DNA of 64,000 nt from Tolypothrix campylonemoides VB511288 (GTDB lineage: Bacteria > Cyanobacteriota > Cyanobacteriia > Cyanobacteriales > Nostocaceae): contig JXCB02000002.1 of NCBI GenBank assembly GCA_000828075.3, positions 586,648-650,647 on the forward strand, given 5' to 3'. Numbering within the stretch: position 1 is the first letter of the stretch; every line of letters starts with the position of its first letter. Of this stretch, positions 20,784-32,262 are shown piece after piece. A program made the translations under genes and the position numbers. The notes under the pieces are model-generated. The model saw nothing but the letters and a program-made list of their open reading frames with translations. It was not told where the DNA came from and ran no database searches.

Positions 20784-23700
20784 ATGAATCAAAAACGGAT
20801 GAATCAAGAACAAAAAATGACATCATCAGATACTTCCTTAGGGTCTATCTATCCAGGACAAAGATGGCTCGTAGAAGAACGAGATGCATGTGGTGTGGGT
20901 TTTATTGCCCATCGCCAAAACTATGCTAGCTATGAAATCGTAGAAAAAGCTTTGGCTGCTTTAACCTGCTTAGAACACCGGGGCGGTTGTAGTGCAGATC
21001 AAGACTCTGGTGATGGCGCGGGAATATTGACCGCCATACCTTGGACGTTGTTCCAACAAGATTTTGCTGAGCGCGGGGTGCAACTCCCTAAGAGCGAAAA
21101 CATTGCTGTGGGGATGATATTTTTACCACAAGACCCCGAAGCAGCGCAAAAGGCTCGTGCAACAGTTGAACAAGTAGCAGAGTCGGAAAAATTGACTGTA
21201 CTGGGTTGGCGAGTAGTGCCAGTGCAGCCTAAATTACTCGGGGTACAAGCAAGAGACAATCAACCCCAAATAGAACAAATTTTTGTAGCGTCGGAAGACA
21301 AAAGTGGCGATGAACTAGAACGGCATCTGTATATTACGCGCCGCCGAATTGGTCAAGCGCTCCGCAATTTCCTCAACTGCAACTGGTCTGAAGACTTTTA
21401 CATCTGCTCGCTGTCAAGCCGCACAATTGTTTACAAAGGCATGGTGCGTTCAGCTGTCTTAGGAGATTTCTATGAGGATTTAAAAAATCCGGCGTACACG
21501 AGTGCTTTTGCTGTATACCATCGGCGCTTTAGTACCAATACCATGCCCAAATGGCCTTTGGCTCAACCGATGCGACTTTTAGGTCACAACGGTGAAATCA
21601 ACACTTTATTAGGTAACATCAACTGGATGATGGCACGAGAAGCCAGTTTGCATCATCCAATTTGGAAATCTCGCATTGATGAATTAAAACCGTTTGTTTA
21701 CATAGACAACAGCGACTCAGCTACTTTAGACAACGTGTTGGAGTTGCTGGTGCGTTCTGGACGCAGCCCCTTGGAAGCTTTGATGATTATGGTTCCAGAG
21801 GCTTACCAAAATCAACCAGAGTTGCGTAATTTCCCGGAAATAATTGATTTTTACGAATACTACAGCGGTTTGCAAGAAGCCTGGGATGGACCAGCATTGT
21901 TGGTGTTCGGCGATGGGCGCAAAGTTGGTGCGACACTAGACCGTAATGGCTTAAGACCTGCTCGTTACTGCATTACTAAGGATGACTACATTATTGTGGC
22001 TTCCGAAGCAGGAGTGGTGAACATAGACGAAGCCAACATTCTGGAAAAAGGCAGACTAGGACCAGGGCAAATGATTGCTGTGGATTTGGAAAGCCAAGAG
22101 GTGCTGAAGAATTGGGAGATCAAGCAGCGCATTGCCCAAAGCAAACCATACGGAGAATGGGTGCGCCAGTATCGCCAAGAACTCAAGCAACTGGTGAATG
22201 GTCAGTCAGTCGTGGGTAATGGTAATGGTGTCAAAGAGAATGGACATGGTAGCACCAATCCAATTGACAGAGAAGCTTTGCTGCGACAGCAAATTGGCTT
22301 TGGATATACCACAGAAGATGTGGAAATGGTGATTCAGCCAATGGCGATGGAAGGCAAAGAGCCGACTTTTTGCATGGGCGATGATATTCCTTTAGCGGTG
22401 CTGTCAGAAAAACCCCACTTGCTTTATGACTATTTCAAACAGCGCTTTGCTCAAGTGACGAACCCACCGATTGATCCCTTGAGAGAAAGTCTGGTGATGT
22501 CGTTGAAAGTAGAATTGGGTGAGCGGGGTAACTTACTCGACCCCAAGCCAGAATATGCCAAGAGACTGAAACTAGATTCACCAGTAATCAATGAGGCAGA
22601 ATTGCAAGCTATCAAGCTCTCGGGATTTGGCACAGCACAGTTATCAACTCTATTTGAAATAGCCTCAGGTCCAGAAGGATTGAAAGCAGCAGTTCAGTCT
22701 TTGCAAGCACAAGCCGCTGAATCGGTGCGAGCAGGAGCTCAGATACTGATTCTGAGCGATCGCGTAGGTAATGGCATTGATACTGAGTACACCTATATCC
22801 CTCCTCTGTTGGCGGTGGGTGCAGTACACCATCACTTGATCCGCGAAGGACTGCGGATGAAAACATCTTTGGTAGTCGAAACCGCCCAGTGCTGGAGTAC
22901 TCATCACTTTGGATGTCTGATTGGCTACGGTGCAGGGGCTGTTTGCCCGTACATGGCTTTGGATACCATACGCGATTGGTGGTTCGACCCGAAAACTCAA
23001 CAGTTTATGGAACGGGGTAAAATCACTGCGATAAGCTTGGAGCAAGCTTTTGTCAACTATCGTAAGGCAGTAGAAAGTGGTTTGCTCAAAATTCTCTCCA
23101 AAATGGGGATTTCTTTGCTCTCCAGCTACCAAGCAGCGCAAATCTTTGAGGCAATTGGCATTGGTCAGGATTTATTAGAACTGGGATTCTATGGTACAAC
23201 TTCCCGCATTGGTGGTCTGAGCGTCAAGGAACTCGCTCAAGAAGTGCTGGCGATCCACAGTAAGGCTTTCCCAGACCTGACAACCAAGAAGCTACAAAAC
23301 CTTGGATTTGTCAACTACCGTCCGAATGGTGAATACCACATGAACAGCCCAGAACTTGCAAAAGCGCTGCATAAAGCAGTGGATGGGCAGAATTACGACC
23401 ACTACGAAGTTTATAAGAAGCACCTGGAAAATAGACCGTTAACAGCGTTACGTGATTTGCTAGATTTCCAAAGCGATCGCTCACCTATTTCTATTGAAGA
23501 AGTTGAGTCAGTCAGTGAGATTGTCAAGCGCTTCTGTACTGGTGGGATGTCGCTGGGAGCGTTATCACGGGAGGCACACGAAACTTTGGCGATCGCCATG
23601 AATCGTCTTGGTGGTAGATCCAACTCTGGAGAAGGTGGCGAAGATCCAGTACGATACAAAGTCCTGGATGACGTAGACGAAACACGTCACTCGCCAACTC

Positions 23701-25481
23701 TACCGCACTTGAAAGGATTGCGGAACGGCGACACTGCTTCGAGTGCGATTAAACAAGTCGCATCAGGACGCTTTGGTGTAACCCCAGAGTACCTGATGAG
23801 CGCCAAACAAATTGAAATTAAAATCGCCCAAGGTGCAAAACCAGGAGAAGGTGGACAACTCCCAGGATCAAAAGTTAGCCCTTACATTGCGATGTTGCGG
23901 CGTTCTAAACCCGGAGTGACGCTGATTTCACCACCACCACACCACGATATTTATTCGATTGAAGACCTAGCACAGCTCATTTTTGACCTGCACCAAATTA
24001 ACCCGAAAGCACAGGTGTCGGTGAAGTTGGTCGCAGAAATTGGTATCGGTACGATCGCCGCTGGTGTGGCGAAAGCAAACGCTGATATCATCCAGGTTTC
24101 TGGTCACGACGGCGGTACAGGAGCATCACCGTTGAGTTCAATTAAGCACGCTGGTTCACCGTGGGAACTCGGATTGACAGAAGTGCATCGTGTGTTGATG
24201 GAAAATAGCCTGCGTGATCGCGTAATTTTGCGCGTAGATGGTGGCTTAAAGAGTGGTTGGGATGTGCTGATGGGCGCATTGATGGGCGCAGAAGAATTTG
24301 GCTTTGGTTCGATTGCCATGATTGCTGAAGGTTGTATCATGGCGCGGATCTGCCACACCAATAATTGCCCTGTGGGTGTCGCCTCTCAGAAAGAAGAACT
24401 GCGCAAGCGGTTTACCGGAATGCCAGAACACGTTGTTAACTTCTTCTACTTTATTGCCGAAGAAGTTCGTAGTCTGTTAGCAAGGCTTGGCTACCGTTCT
24501 TTATCAGAAGTCGTTGGACGTGCCGATTTGTTGAAGGTTCGAGAAGACTCACATATCACAAAGACGCAAGCCCTCAACTTAGACTGTTTGCTTAAGCTAC
24601 CAGAGACAAAAGAAAATCGTAGTTGGTTGGTGCATGAAGAAGTTCATAGCAACGGCGTGGTTTTGGATGACCAATTGCTTGCCGATCCCGACATTCAAGC
24701 TGCCATTCGTAACCAGTCTTCTGTGAGCAAAACAGTCGCGGTTGTCAACACCGACAGAACTATTGGCACACGTTTAGCAGGGGCGATCGCATCCCTTTAT
24801 GGCGACAATGGTTTTGAAGGACAAATTAACCTCAACTTCCAAGGAAGCGTTGGGCAAAGCTTTGGTGCTTTCAACCTTCCTGGTATGTTTCTCACCTTGG
24901 AAGGAGAAGCAAATGACTACGTAGGTAAAGGGATGCACGGTGGTGAAATCATCATCAAACCCCCTACAAATGCCACTTATAACCCTGCACAAAACGTGAT
25001 TATTGGCAATACCTGCCTCTACGGTGCTACTGGTGGCGTTTTGTTTGCTCAAGGCTTAGCCGGAGAACGTTTTGCTGTACGTAACTCCAAAGGTACGGCA
25101 GTGATTGAGGGAGCAGGGGATCACTGCTGTGAGTACATGACTGGTGGTACCATTGTCGTCTTAGGAAAAGTCGGACGCAACGTAGCCGCTGGGATGACTG
25201 GTGGGCTTGCCTACTTCTTGGATGAAGACGGTATGTTCCCTGAGTTAGTCAACCGGGAAATTGTCAAACTTCAACGAGTCATAACCGCATCTGGCGAGAA
25301 GCAACTGCAAGAGTTAATCAAAGCTCATGCTGAACGTACTGGTTCACAAAAGGCGAAAATGATTCTAGAAAATTGGCAAGAATTCTTGCCCAAGTTCTGG
25401 CAATTGGTTCCGCCTTCTGAAGCGGATAGTCCAGAAGCCAACCCCCAAGCGGTGGAAGAAAAACAGCTTGTTAGTTATTAG
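20784..25481 (+). CDS. glsF: ferredoxin-dependent glutamate synthase
   Basis: A 1565-residue GOGAT, making two glutamates from glutamine and 2-oxoglutarate. The class II amidotransferase domain begins at Cys36 (RDACGVGF); the preceding 35 residues are a propeptide to be removed. The central, FMN-binding and C-terminal glycine-rich (GXGXG) domains follow. The 3Fe-4S cysteines are in [16 protein letters not shown]. The FMN domain carries the ~27-residue insertion between GEDPVRY and [13 protein letters not shown] that is found in ferredoxin-dependent enzymes and absent from NADPH-GOGAT large subunits. No small subunit gene adjoins it. Other names in use are gltS and gltB. A strong hairpin terminates it. 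Confidence 0.95.
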   Translation: MNQKRMNQEQKMTSSDTSLGSIYPGQRWLVEERDACGVGFIAHRQNYASYEIVEKALAALTCLEHRGGCSADQDSGDGAGILTAIPWTLFQQDFAERGVQLPKSENIAVGMIFLPQDPEAAQKARATVEQVAESEKLTVLGWRVVPVQPKLLGVQARDNQPQIEQIFVASEDKSGDELERHLYITRRRIGQALRNFLNCNWSEDFYICSLSSRTIVYKGMVRSAVLGDFYEDLKNPAYTSAFAVYHRRFSTNTMPKWPLAQPMRLLGHNGEINTLLGNINWMMAREASLHHPIWKSRIDELKPFVYIDNSDSATLDNVLELLVRSGRSPLEALMIMVPEAYQNQPELRNFPEIIDFYEYYSGLQEAWDGPALLVFGDGRKVGATLDRNGLRPARYCITKDDYIIVASEAGVVNIDEANILEKGRLGPGQMIAVDLESQEVLKNWEIKQRIAQSKPYGEWVRQYRQELKQLVNGQSVVGNGNGVKENGHGSTNPIDREALLRQQIGFGYTTEDVEMVIQPMAMEGKEPTFCMGDDIPLAVLSEKPHLLYDYFKQRFAQVTNPPIDPLRESLVMSLKVELGERGNLLDPKPEYAKRLKLDSPVINEAELQAIKLSGFGTAQLSTLFEIASGPEGLKAAVQSLQAQAAESVRAGAQILILSDRVGNGIDTEYTYIPPLLAVGAVHHHLIREGLRMKTSLVVETAQCWSTHHFGCLIGYGAGAVCPYMALDTIRDWWFDPKTQQFMERGKITAISLEQAFVNYRKAVESGLLKILSKMGISLLSSYQAAQIFEAIGIGQDLLELGFYGTTSRIGGLSVKELAQEVLAIHSKAFPDLTTKKLQNLGFVNYRPNGEYHMNSPELAKALHKAVDGQNYDHYEVYKKHLENRPLTALRDLLDFQSDRSPISIEEVESVSEIVKRFCTGGMSLGALSREAHETLAIAMNRLGGRSNSGEGGEDPVRYKVLDDVDETRHSPTLPHLKGLRNGDTASSAIKQVASGRFGVTPEYLMSAKQIEIKIAQGAKPGEGGQLPGSKVSPYIAMLRRSKPGVTLISPPPHHDIYSIEDLAQLIFDLHQINPKAQVSVKLVAEIGIGTIAAGVAKANADIIQVSGHDGGTGASPLSSIKHAGSPWELGLTEVHRVLMENSLRDRVILRVDGGLKSGWDVLMGALMGAEEFGFGSIAMIAEGCIMARICHTNNCPVGVASQKEELRKRFTGMPEHVVNFFYFIAEEVRSLLARLGYRSLSEVVGRADLLKVREDSHITKTQALNLDCLLKLPETKENRSWLVHEEVHSNGVVLDDQLLADPDIQAAIRNQSSVSKTVAVVNTDRTIGTRLAGAIASLYGDNGFEGQINLNFQGSVGQSFGAFNLPGMFLTLEGEANDYVGKGMHGGEIIIKPPTNATYNPAQNVIIGNTCLYGATGGVLFAQGLAGERFAVRNSKGTAVIEGAGDHCCEYMTGGTIVVLGKVGRNVAAGMTGGLAYFLDEDGMFPELVNREIVKLQRVITASGEKQLQELIKAHAERTGSQKAKMILENWQEFLPKFWQLVPPSEADSPEANPQAVEEKQLVSY

Positions 25482-25507
25482 CGATGAATGACTAGCTGAC
25501 AGATGCT

Positions 25508-25548
25508 AAAAATTAGAGGGTATGGCAAAGCCATACCCTCTAATTTTT
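25508..25548 (+). terminator. rho-independent terminator of glsF
   Basis: A perfect 18-base inverted repeat (AAAAATTAGAGGGTATGG and its complement) with a 5-base loop, ending in a T-run, 27 bases after the glsF stop. Confidence 0.9.
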
Positions 25549-25589
25549 ACTGCTAGAACGTTCAGAGTTAAGTCAAGGGGACAGTTCTT

Positions 25590-25900
25590 ATACTAAGTTG
25601 CATTCATACGTATCACCTCACCCCCTCTCCTTACTAACTATGCATTATCGAGATCTTTCTTAACATTTTTGAAACCCTTGCTATACAAAGCTTATAAAGG
25701 TTGACTTTTCGGCAGGGCTTGACAATCGACCACTCATACTTCTTAGGAAAAGAGCATTTTTATTGAGAATGTATCACCCAGATATTAGGGTTTGATGGTT
25801 GGTGAGCGCTTAGTCTCACAAATATTGAGAAAGATCCGGGTAATGAATAGTCTTTACTAAGGAGAGATGGTGAGGTAATTGAGCCGCAACTTGGTATTAC
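25590..25900. repeat. MITE-like element with ~80-base terminal inverted repeats
   Basis: The left arm (25590-25671) and right arm (25819-25900) are imperfect inverted copies over about 80 bases. Shared blocks include AAGTTGC, CCTCACC, CTCTCCTTA and ATCTTTCT. About 147 non-coding bases lie between. The outer TACTAAGTTGC/GCAACTTGGTA ends are the kind seen on non-autonomous cyanobacterial elements; a similar TACTAAGTTGC occurs at about 47116. Confidence 0.65.
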
Positions 25901-26582
25901 GACAAGATGCTCATTTATTTTAGGCTATCTAGTTATAAGTAGCCTTCATGAACGCAATACACCAGGACACATGAAAAATTTTCTTATTGGGACTTTAAAA
26001 TTTTATGGCATAAAAAGCGCCTGAAAGCTTTTGTACATAAGGCAAATATGTCACCTTTGGTAAAAGTGCCAAAAAACCCAGTTACAACAAAGGAAGGAGC
26101 TTACTTAATCGATGTAAAAGCCATGCCAGTTCTACAATTGAAGCGGTTTTGAGCCTAGTTTTTTACAAAGTTCCACTATCTCCTCTGCTCCCTGCTTTCG
26201 TTCGGCTGACGCTAACGGCGGAACCCTGCTCTCTGCTTTTTCAAGTCACTCCTAATAATTTAATCTTCCACAACACACATTTGACTCACTTACGTGCAAA
26301 ATTTAAGTTATATTACTAAAAAAATATGTTAAAAGTGCTACCTAAAGAACTACCAATACTCTAACTTACGGTTACTGTGTTAAACGCTACTACTATTTCT
26401 AAGACTGCCATTTGGTATGAGCGTGTCCCTAGTGTTCTCAAAGGGTACAAGGCTATGAAGTGTAATCTCTCTGTATCCTAGCCTTCTTTTTTTGCCGTAT
26501 TGTAACATTGACCCTCCAAATTGTTCATTCGCTTAGTACAAATACCAAAATCTGTACATAACTAATCAAGGAGATATTATTC
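25901..26582. other. intergenic region before the acyltransferase gene
   Basis: No ORF supported. Near 26449-26493 AAGGCTA and TAGCCTT flank a 23-base loop followed by a T-run, a possible terminator or leader hairpin about 90 bases ahead of the next gene. AAGGAG at about 26568-26573 is its ribosome binding site. Confidence 0.4.
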
Positions 26583-27611
26583 ATGTCACAGAGAATCGCG
26601 TGGATTGATTGTTGGAAGGGTATAGCCATAATTACAGTTGTTGTAAGTCACATAATAGAACCAGTATCAAAATATCTTTTCTGGTTTCATATGCCCCTTT
26701 TTTTCTTTATGAGCGGATATCTCTATAGAAATAAATCTGATTATTTTGCTTATTTTAAGAGAAAGTTTTTTCATCTTCTCATTCCTTATCTATCGTTTCT
26801 TATTTTACTAAGTAGCCATCAATATGCCTCTTATATATTAAATATTTGGCAACAAAAAGGAAATTATTCAATAAATGAAGTTCTGAAATTTACTTTAAAT
26901 TTGGTATATGGAGGAGAAAATATAACGGGTTCTCTAGGTATATTTTGGTTTGTAACCTGTTTATTTTTAACGCAACAGTTATATAATTTGCTTTACTCCA
27001 GATTTGGAGCTAATCATTGGTTAATGATAACAATTATGCTCGGCTCTTACTGCTTAGCGATGATAAATTGTTGGTTTATGCAAAATGTTTCATTCCCTTG
27101 GAGCATGAATGTGGTTGCAATGGCACTGCCGTTCTATTGGATAGGACATATGGCAGCTAGCTCTTCAATTAATCATGCTAAAGCAGCGATACTATCAATC
27201 GTAATAATTGTTGTAGCATTTGTAATTGATAATTGGGCTTTCTTCGATATAACATTTAATATGAAGTATCGAAGATATGGAGTAGTCATTTTTAATGTTG
27301 TCATAGCTTTAGCTGGCATTATTATTGTTCAAGAGTTAGCAAAAATACTTTATAAAAAAAATTACATTGGCAGTGCTTTAAGTGAAATAGGTAAAGCTTC
27401 TATGATAATTATGTATTTGCATCAAATCATTCAATTGAATATGAACAAAACCCTAATTCTAAACAACGAAATTATTCGATTAATAGCTGGGTTACTTATT
27501 CCATATGTTCTATACAAAATTATTAATAATTATTCAATTATGCGAAAAATATTTCTGGGAGAGTTTGCAACTAATAAAGTTGTTAAAACCCCAGATATTT
27601 CAAAAGCCTAA
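26583..27611 (+). CDS. acyltransferase-3 family membrane protein
   Basis: A 342-residue integral membrane acyltransferase, probably O-acetylating a surface sugar. The N-terminus holds the family pattern: WIDCWKGIAIITVVVSHI, then the H-bearing loop FWFHMPLFFFMSGYLYR. About ten hydrophobic segments cover the rest. An excellent AAGGAG site lies 7 bases before the ATG. The gene is visibly more AT-rich than its neighbours, with many ATA and TTA codons, which suggests recent transfer. It faces a polysaccharide deacetylase gene tail to tail (15 bases apart), fitting a role in exopolysaccharide decoration. The substrate is not known. Confidence 0.88.
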   Translation: MSQRIAWIDCWKGIAIITVVVSHIIEPVSKYLFWFHMPLFFFMSGYLYRNKSDYFAYFKRKFFHLLIPYLSFLILLSSHQYASYILNIWQQKGNYSINEVLKFTLNLVYGGENITGSLGIFWFVTCLFLTQQLYNLLYSRFGANHWLMITIMLGSYCLAMINCWFMQNVSFPWSMNVVAMALPFYWIGHMAASSSINHAKAAILSIVIIVVAFVIDNWAFFDITFNMKYRRYGVVIFNVVIALAGIIIVQELAKILYKKNYIGSALSEIGKASMIIMYLHQIIQLNMNKTLILNNEIIRLIAGLLIPYVLYKIINNYSIMRKIFLGEFATNKVVKTPDISKA

Positions 27612-27625
27612 ATCTCCAATAGTTA

Positions 27626-28603
27626 CTATTGGTTCTTACTTTTCTTAGCTGCTGCCAACTGTAGTTCTTGGTCTTCTATTTGTAAGAGTTCTGGTATAGT
27701 GACAAAACGATAGCCTTGCTTTCTAAAATGGTTGATAATTTGTGGTAAAGCCTCAACAGTGTGGGAACGATTGCCGCCTCCATCATGCATGAGAACAATA
27801 CCACCAGGTTTTGACTGTTTAGTCACGTTACGGATTAACCTTGGCACACCAGGACGGCTGTAATCTACCGAGTCAGCAGACCACATGACGATCGCGTACT
27901 TTTTGTTTCTAGCGTAATCAGCCACGCCATTGTGCATGATCCCCCCAGGTGGACGGAACAGAGTTGTTTTAACACCTGTAGTTTGATAGATAAGGTTTGA
28001 TGTACTGTCAATTTCAAAGGCAGCTGCCTGTGGATTAAAGTAGTGATACCAATGATGCCAAGTATGGTTGCCAAGGGCATGACCTTCAAGGGCAATTCGC
28101 TTCCCTAATTCTGGATAAGTCTTCAGCATCTGTCCGACAACGAAGAATGTAGCCTTTATATTATTTTTCTTCAAAATATCTAGTATTTGTGCGGTAGACT
28201 CAGCCCAAGGACCATCATCGAAGGTGAGTGCAATAACTTTTTCCCCTTTGGTCAGTTTTGCATACTCGACAATTGCACCTTGAAAGCGCAATGGTACAGT
28301 ATTGGACAGCCCCTTTACATTTGCTTCTTGCTGCCAACTTGTCAGCATCGCCGCCTTCAATTTCTCAATGCGCTGTTGAGTTCCTACTTTGGCAGCTGTA
28401 TCCTTGACATTTGTAGCTTGTTTTGTCTGAGCTTCTGAAGCATTTGGGTTTACAGGCATAACCAAACCAACGCTTAAACTAGCACAAAAGGCAACTAGGG
28501 CAATCAGTATTCCATGCGACCAAACATACGACTTATTCGTTTCCACGTCAAAGCTCCTTAAGGTGGAATCATGAGTTCTGTGTCTAACAGTGTGCTTCAG
28601 CAC
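27626..28603 (-). CDS. polysaccharide deacetylase (NodB-homology) protein
   Basis: A 325-residue carbohydrate esterase family 4 protein. One N-terminal membrane segment (residues ~30-50) anchors or exports it. The NodB domain then has every catalytic motif: TFDDGP (127-132, general base and metal Asp), HTWHH (metal His180 and His184), RPPGG, DYSRPGV and the late LMHDGGG. It should remove N-acetyl groups from peptidoglycan or an exopolysaccharide at the cell surface. It opposes an acyltransferase gene and lies near membrane glycosyltransferases, consistent with an envelope polysaccharide region. Confidence 0.92.
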   Translation of the reverse strand: MLKHTVRHRTHDSTLRSFDVETNKSYVWSHGILIALVAFCASLSVGLVMPVNPNASEAQTKQATNVKDTAAKVGTQQRIEKLKAAMLTSWQQEANVKGLSNTVPLRFQGAIVEYAKLTKGEKVIALTFDDGPWAESTAQILDILKKNNIKATFFVVGQMLKTYPELGKRIALEGHALGNHTWHHWYHYFNPQAAAFEIDSTSNLIYQTTGVKTTLFRPPGGIMHNGVADYARNKKYAIVMWSADSVDYSRPGVPRLIRNVTKQSKPGGIVLMHDGGGNRSHTVEALPQIINHFRKQGYRFVTIPELLQIEDQELQLAAAKKSKNQ

Positions 28604-29443
28604 ATTTTCTCTAGATATTAGTTACCTAGGTGCTTTCTGGTAATCCTGAAAATTTAAAAATAGATTAACAGAAATATAAGAATTAAGCTGATAAATAAGA
28701 CAGTTTTAAATAAAACCAATACTATCTAGCTTTAAACTACCATATCTACTAATACTTAGAAATATGATAAATCCAAGGCATAAACAATGTTTTGTGTTGT
28801 TCAATATGAAGCATGAGTTGTATAGAGAACATTGTATATTCTACTGCTAAAACTTATTAATGCCTAGAAAAAAAACGTTAATTCTTTAACCGAGTGTCTG
28901 TTACTATTCGCCCTTTACTAAGTAGTAGACGCTCACAAGCGTAATAGAGTTTCTGATTGTCAAAGGTACTTTTTTTTACGCAGAGTTTACCAAAAATTAT
29001 GCTTACCTCAGTACAATTCAGCGAATATTTATGTAACATTTTTTCAAATGCTGAGATTTCAGCTATGGAAGTTATGAGTTATTTTGAATGATTTGCTGGC
29101 TTTACTGTTAAAGGCTTAACCACAAATTTATTTATGGTCATTACTTTATTCTTATTCCAATTTGCCATGTATGTTTTCAGTACATACACGGAAAATATTA
29201 AAAATTCCTGAATTAATTACGTTTAATTATGCTTTAATGAATGCGTATTCATTAAAGCATATTATTTTTGAAAATTCTGTGATATTGTATAGTAATAAAT
29301 AAATTTTATATGCTAATAAAATTTTCTATTTTAAAGATACTATGAAGCCAACTTCAAAGAAGGTTAAATAACATCGCCCTAAGTAACAGATTTGGCTTGA
29401 GGATAGTGCTAATTAACCTTCAAGCATCCCTAGCAGCTTGCTG
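28604..29443. other. 840-base intergenic region, AT-rich
   Basis: No ORF supported on either strand. The only notable structure is the perfect hairpin at 29229-29260, listed separately. It must contain the deacetylase promoter at its left end. Confidence 0.4.
29229..29260. repeat. perfect 14-base inverted repeat with 4-base loop
   Basis: ATGCTTTAATGAAT, loop GCGT, then its exact complement. It lies 183 bases beyond the DUF2079 stop and lacks a clear T-run, so terminator, IS200-like end or protein site are all possible. Confidence 0.6.
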
Positions 29444-30862
29444 TTAAACACCATTGTGAAAAACTTCTTTGACAAACAGATATACCCCATCGCGTTGGTA
29501 ACGCAGTTGAAACAACTGAGTATTGTTGAGTTGATTGACTAAGTTAGTCGCAAACTCTCGATCGCTTTGCCAGCCAGGATGAGTTACATCCAACAATATA
29601 TAATCAAACTCTGCTAAATTATCTGGTGGTGAGTAGACACTTGTCAATTTGACCACTGGTCTCTGGGTGAGATGCGGAGCAATCTCAGCAGTTGTCAAAA
29701 CAGCTCCTTTTGTTTGAACGAGGGCAACTGCTTGCCGTGTGGCTTGCCAAGTATCCAATGAATCTACATAAATAGAGGCGAAATAGCCGTATTTGGCTAA
29801 AGCCATAAAAGCCACTAAAGACCACAGTATAATTTGTCGTTTGTTGCGTAACCATCCCCGACCCGCTGCTAGGGTGGAAATGACAGCTAACACAAGAAAC
29901 GGAACGAGTGGTAGAGAATACTGACGGATTAAATCTTTTTGCAAATGAGTATCACTAAGAAGGTTGAGAGCTAAAGTAGGAATAGCACCAACCAAAGGCT
30001 GTAACCCTTGTAGCGAAATCCCCCAAATCACAGGTGCTAATAAAAGCAGCAAATACCCTAGGTTTCCTAATGAAAAAATTTGTCCTAGGATCAGTCCTGG
30101 TTTGAGGAGTAAATTTTGAGCAGCCTCCGAAAAAGAGTGTCCTAAATAGGCATACCGAGTAATATGACGTTCCACTGACGCCTCTTGACCACCAAAAAAG
30201 GGGATGACGATTTTGGTTGCAATCACAAACCAAGTTATACCGCACAGTAGAGCGATCGCACCGTATCGTCGCTTCTTTTCAAATACCAGCAGCCAGACTC
30301 CCATTGCTGCAACTGTCAGAGACAATACAGCTTTACATCCCAGCGTCAGGACGATACATAAACAAAACCACCAAATGCGATCCAGTCTAGCTGCTAAAAC
30401 CGCCCCTAACAATGCTGGCACAGCTATGACTTCTGGGTGGAAATCAAAAAGATTAATATTATACACCAGTGGATACAGCAGGTACACTGCAGCGACAGCT
30501 ATAGATTGCTGCACCGTTAGACCAGCATGACGCGCTAAATGCCATGTAGGTAAAGCACCTAAAGCCAAAGCAGCAGCTTGCACTGCAAAAAACCAGTAAA
30601 CACTGGGGTATATTTTGTAAAATAAAGCTAAAACATAAAAAATCCAAGCAGCATGGTCACCCAGAATGTGGAAACCAATGAAAGAAGAAAGAGGTGGCTG
30701 TCCTTGGCTAATTAAGTAAACTGCCTGATCAAAAATTCCTAAGTCATAAGCAGTTGATTGAAATAGCTCATGTCTTAAACTGCTGCACGCAATTAAAATG
30801 AACGCACTCACGCCAATCATCCAAATTATAGGATGAGACGAAATCAATTTTTTCATCATCAC
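29444..30862 (-). CDS. DUF2079 multi-pass membrane protein
   Basis: A 472-residue integral membrane protein of the DUF2079 family, related in layout to GT-C glycosyltransferases. Conserved parts are AYDLGIFDQAVYLISQGQPP early, LFDFHPEVIAVPALL in the middle, and a soluble C-terminal ~100 residues. About ten membrane segments are visible. The start is ambiguous among three consecutive ATG codons (MMMKK). It is followed on the same strand by nothing and preceded by two PIG-V-like genes (51-base gap), so the three may be one operon for a surface glycan. The reaction is not established for this family. Confidence 0.85.
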   Translation of the reverse strand: MMMKKLISSHPIIWMIGVSAFILIACSSLRHELFQSTAYDLGIFDQAVYLISQGQPPLSSFIGFHILGDHAAWIFYVLALFYKIYPSVYWFFAVQAAALALGALPTWHLARHAGLTVQQSIAVAAVYLLYPLVYNINLFDFHPEVIAVPALLGAVLAARLDRIWWFCLCIVLTLGCKAVLSLTVAAMGVWLLVFEKKRRYGAIALLCGITWFVIATKIVIPFFGGQEASVERHITRYAYLGHSFSEAAQNLLLKPGLILGQIFSLGNLGYLLLLLAPVIWGISLQGLQPLVGAIPTLALNLLSDTHLQKDLIRQYSLPLVPFLVLAVISTLAAGRGWLRNKRQIILWSLVAFMALAKYGYFASIYVDSLDTWQATRQAVALVQTKGAVLTTAEIAPHLTQRPVVKLTSVYSPPDNLAEFDYILLDVTHPGWQSDREFATNLVNQLNNTQLFQLRYQRDGVYLFVKEVFHNGV

Positions 30863-30913
30863 TTCCTCACTCCCTCACATCCCTCACTTTCTGACTCCCG
30901 CACTCCCCCTGAT

Positions 30914-32188
30914 CTACCCTGCCCAAAGTTCTTGGGCAAATCGAACAGCAAAGCTTGCAAGTAAGATAGTAAAAAACAACAGCGTCAGATAACCCCAACG
31001 AGGATAGCGAGACAATAACATACCGAGAGCTACACTTGGAGACACAATACCGTACACGAGACGACTCAAAGAGATAGTACTTCCAGACGCTAGCAACAAA
31101 CCTATACCGCAGAAGCCATAGATAACAGTGACTGGAGTGAATTGAGTGCGTAATTTCCACAACAGGTAAGCACTACCAAAAACAGCGACAGTGTTAATCA
31201 ACGGATCGCCTGCTAGTATCCACAACAGCAAGAATAAAGCAGCAAAGCCATAATCCACTTTCTGTGAACCTAAGCTTTTACGGAAGTGCCATAAACAATA
31301 ACCACTGCCAATAATCATCATAAATAATAGGGGATGCAAAGGGTCTTTGATTCCACCATGCTTCCAATTAAATGTCCCAATTGTCACTTGCATGATCATT
31401 TTCCACCAACCCTGCCAATCAAAACCAAGCGTTGGTCGCCATGCTTGTTGTGCGTGGATAAACGCCAAGGGGTCGCCAAATTGAATCGTACAGTATATGC
31501 TGAAAAAAACTAGTCCAGCAGCAGCGGCAAAAGACGTAAGGTAAGCAATAGGGGGTCTGCGTTGTTTCCAGGCTGCGATCGCAAACGCCCCAATCAGTGC
31601 TATCCCTGTCGGACGTGTTGCTGTTGCCATTGCACCCCAAAAGGCAGTCCAGCCATACTCCTGTTTATCAAAGGCTCGCAAAGCTGCCGTACTTAATAAT
31701 AGATACAGCCCCTCGGTGTAAATCACCCCTGCAAATAACGATAGTGGGCACCAAGCCACCACAGCAGTGACCCACCGCGCCACAATTTCACCATATTGTT
31801 CCTTAACCCAAAAGTATAAAAAGTAAACCGCCGCGAAAAAAGCCAGATTGTTGACCAACGTCCCAGCTACTTCAAACGGCAAGCTTAAGTTCATCAAAAC
31901 TCGGATGATTAAGGGAAATAAGGGAAAGAAGGCAAGGGTGTGTGTCTTGCCATCGTTAACGAATTCATACCCAGAAGTGGCAATTATGCGGTAATGTTCA
32001 CTATCCCAAGCATGAAACACCCCCCAACCAAATGTGGGAGCAATCACTCCTGGTGGTGCTGGTAGCAATGGCGCAATCAATAACATTGCAATCCACATCA
32101 GGAGTCGGCTGGCAAACCACATTGCTGCAGGAAACAGGAGAGTTTTTGTCCATGAAGCTTTGCTCAAAAATATCTGACCTTTAGTCAT
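30914..32188 (-). CDS. PIG-V/GT-C mannosyltransferase-like membrane protein (copy 1)
   Basis: About 424 residues with ten or so membrane segments. The family pattern is clear: FGWGVFHAWDSEHYRIIATSGY (luminal D-bearing loop), LAFFPLFPL, YTEGLYLLLSTAALRAF and ATATRPTG, as in PIG-V-like mannosyltransferases that use a lipid-linked sugar donor. The start is set at the ATG at 32188 (MTKGQIFLSKASW), because the frame upstream of it overlaps the preceding gene and lacks family resemblance; this is a judgement. The protein is closely similar to the next gene along nearly its whole length, so they are tandem duplicates. Confidence 0.85.
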   Translation of the reverse strand: MTKGQIFLSKASWTKTLLFPAAMWFASRLLMWIAMLLIAPLLPAPPGVIAPTFGWGVFHAWDSEHYRIIATSGYEFVNDGKTHTLAFFPLFPLIIRVLMNLSLPFEVAGTLVNNLAFFAAVYFLYFWVKEQYGEIVARWVTAVVAWCPLSLFAGVIYTEGLYLLLSTAALRAFDKQEYGWTAFWGAMATATRPTGIALIGAFAIAAWKQRRPPIAYLTSFAAAAGLVFFSIYCTIQFGDPLAFIHAQQAWRPTLGFDWQGWWKMIMQVTIGTFNWKHGGIKDPLHPLLFMMIIGSGYCLWHFRKSLGSQKVDYGFAALFLLLWILAGDPLINTVAVFGSAYLLWKLRTQFTPVTVIYGFCGIGLLLASGSTISLSRLVYGIVSPSVALGMLLSRYPRWGYLTLLFFTILLASFAVRFAQELWAG

Positions 32189-32262
32189 AAATAAGGTGTA
32201 TTTTTTTATTCGCATAGCCTGCCCTACGGGCATATTTTGAATGAGCGAATTTTGAATTGTTA

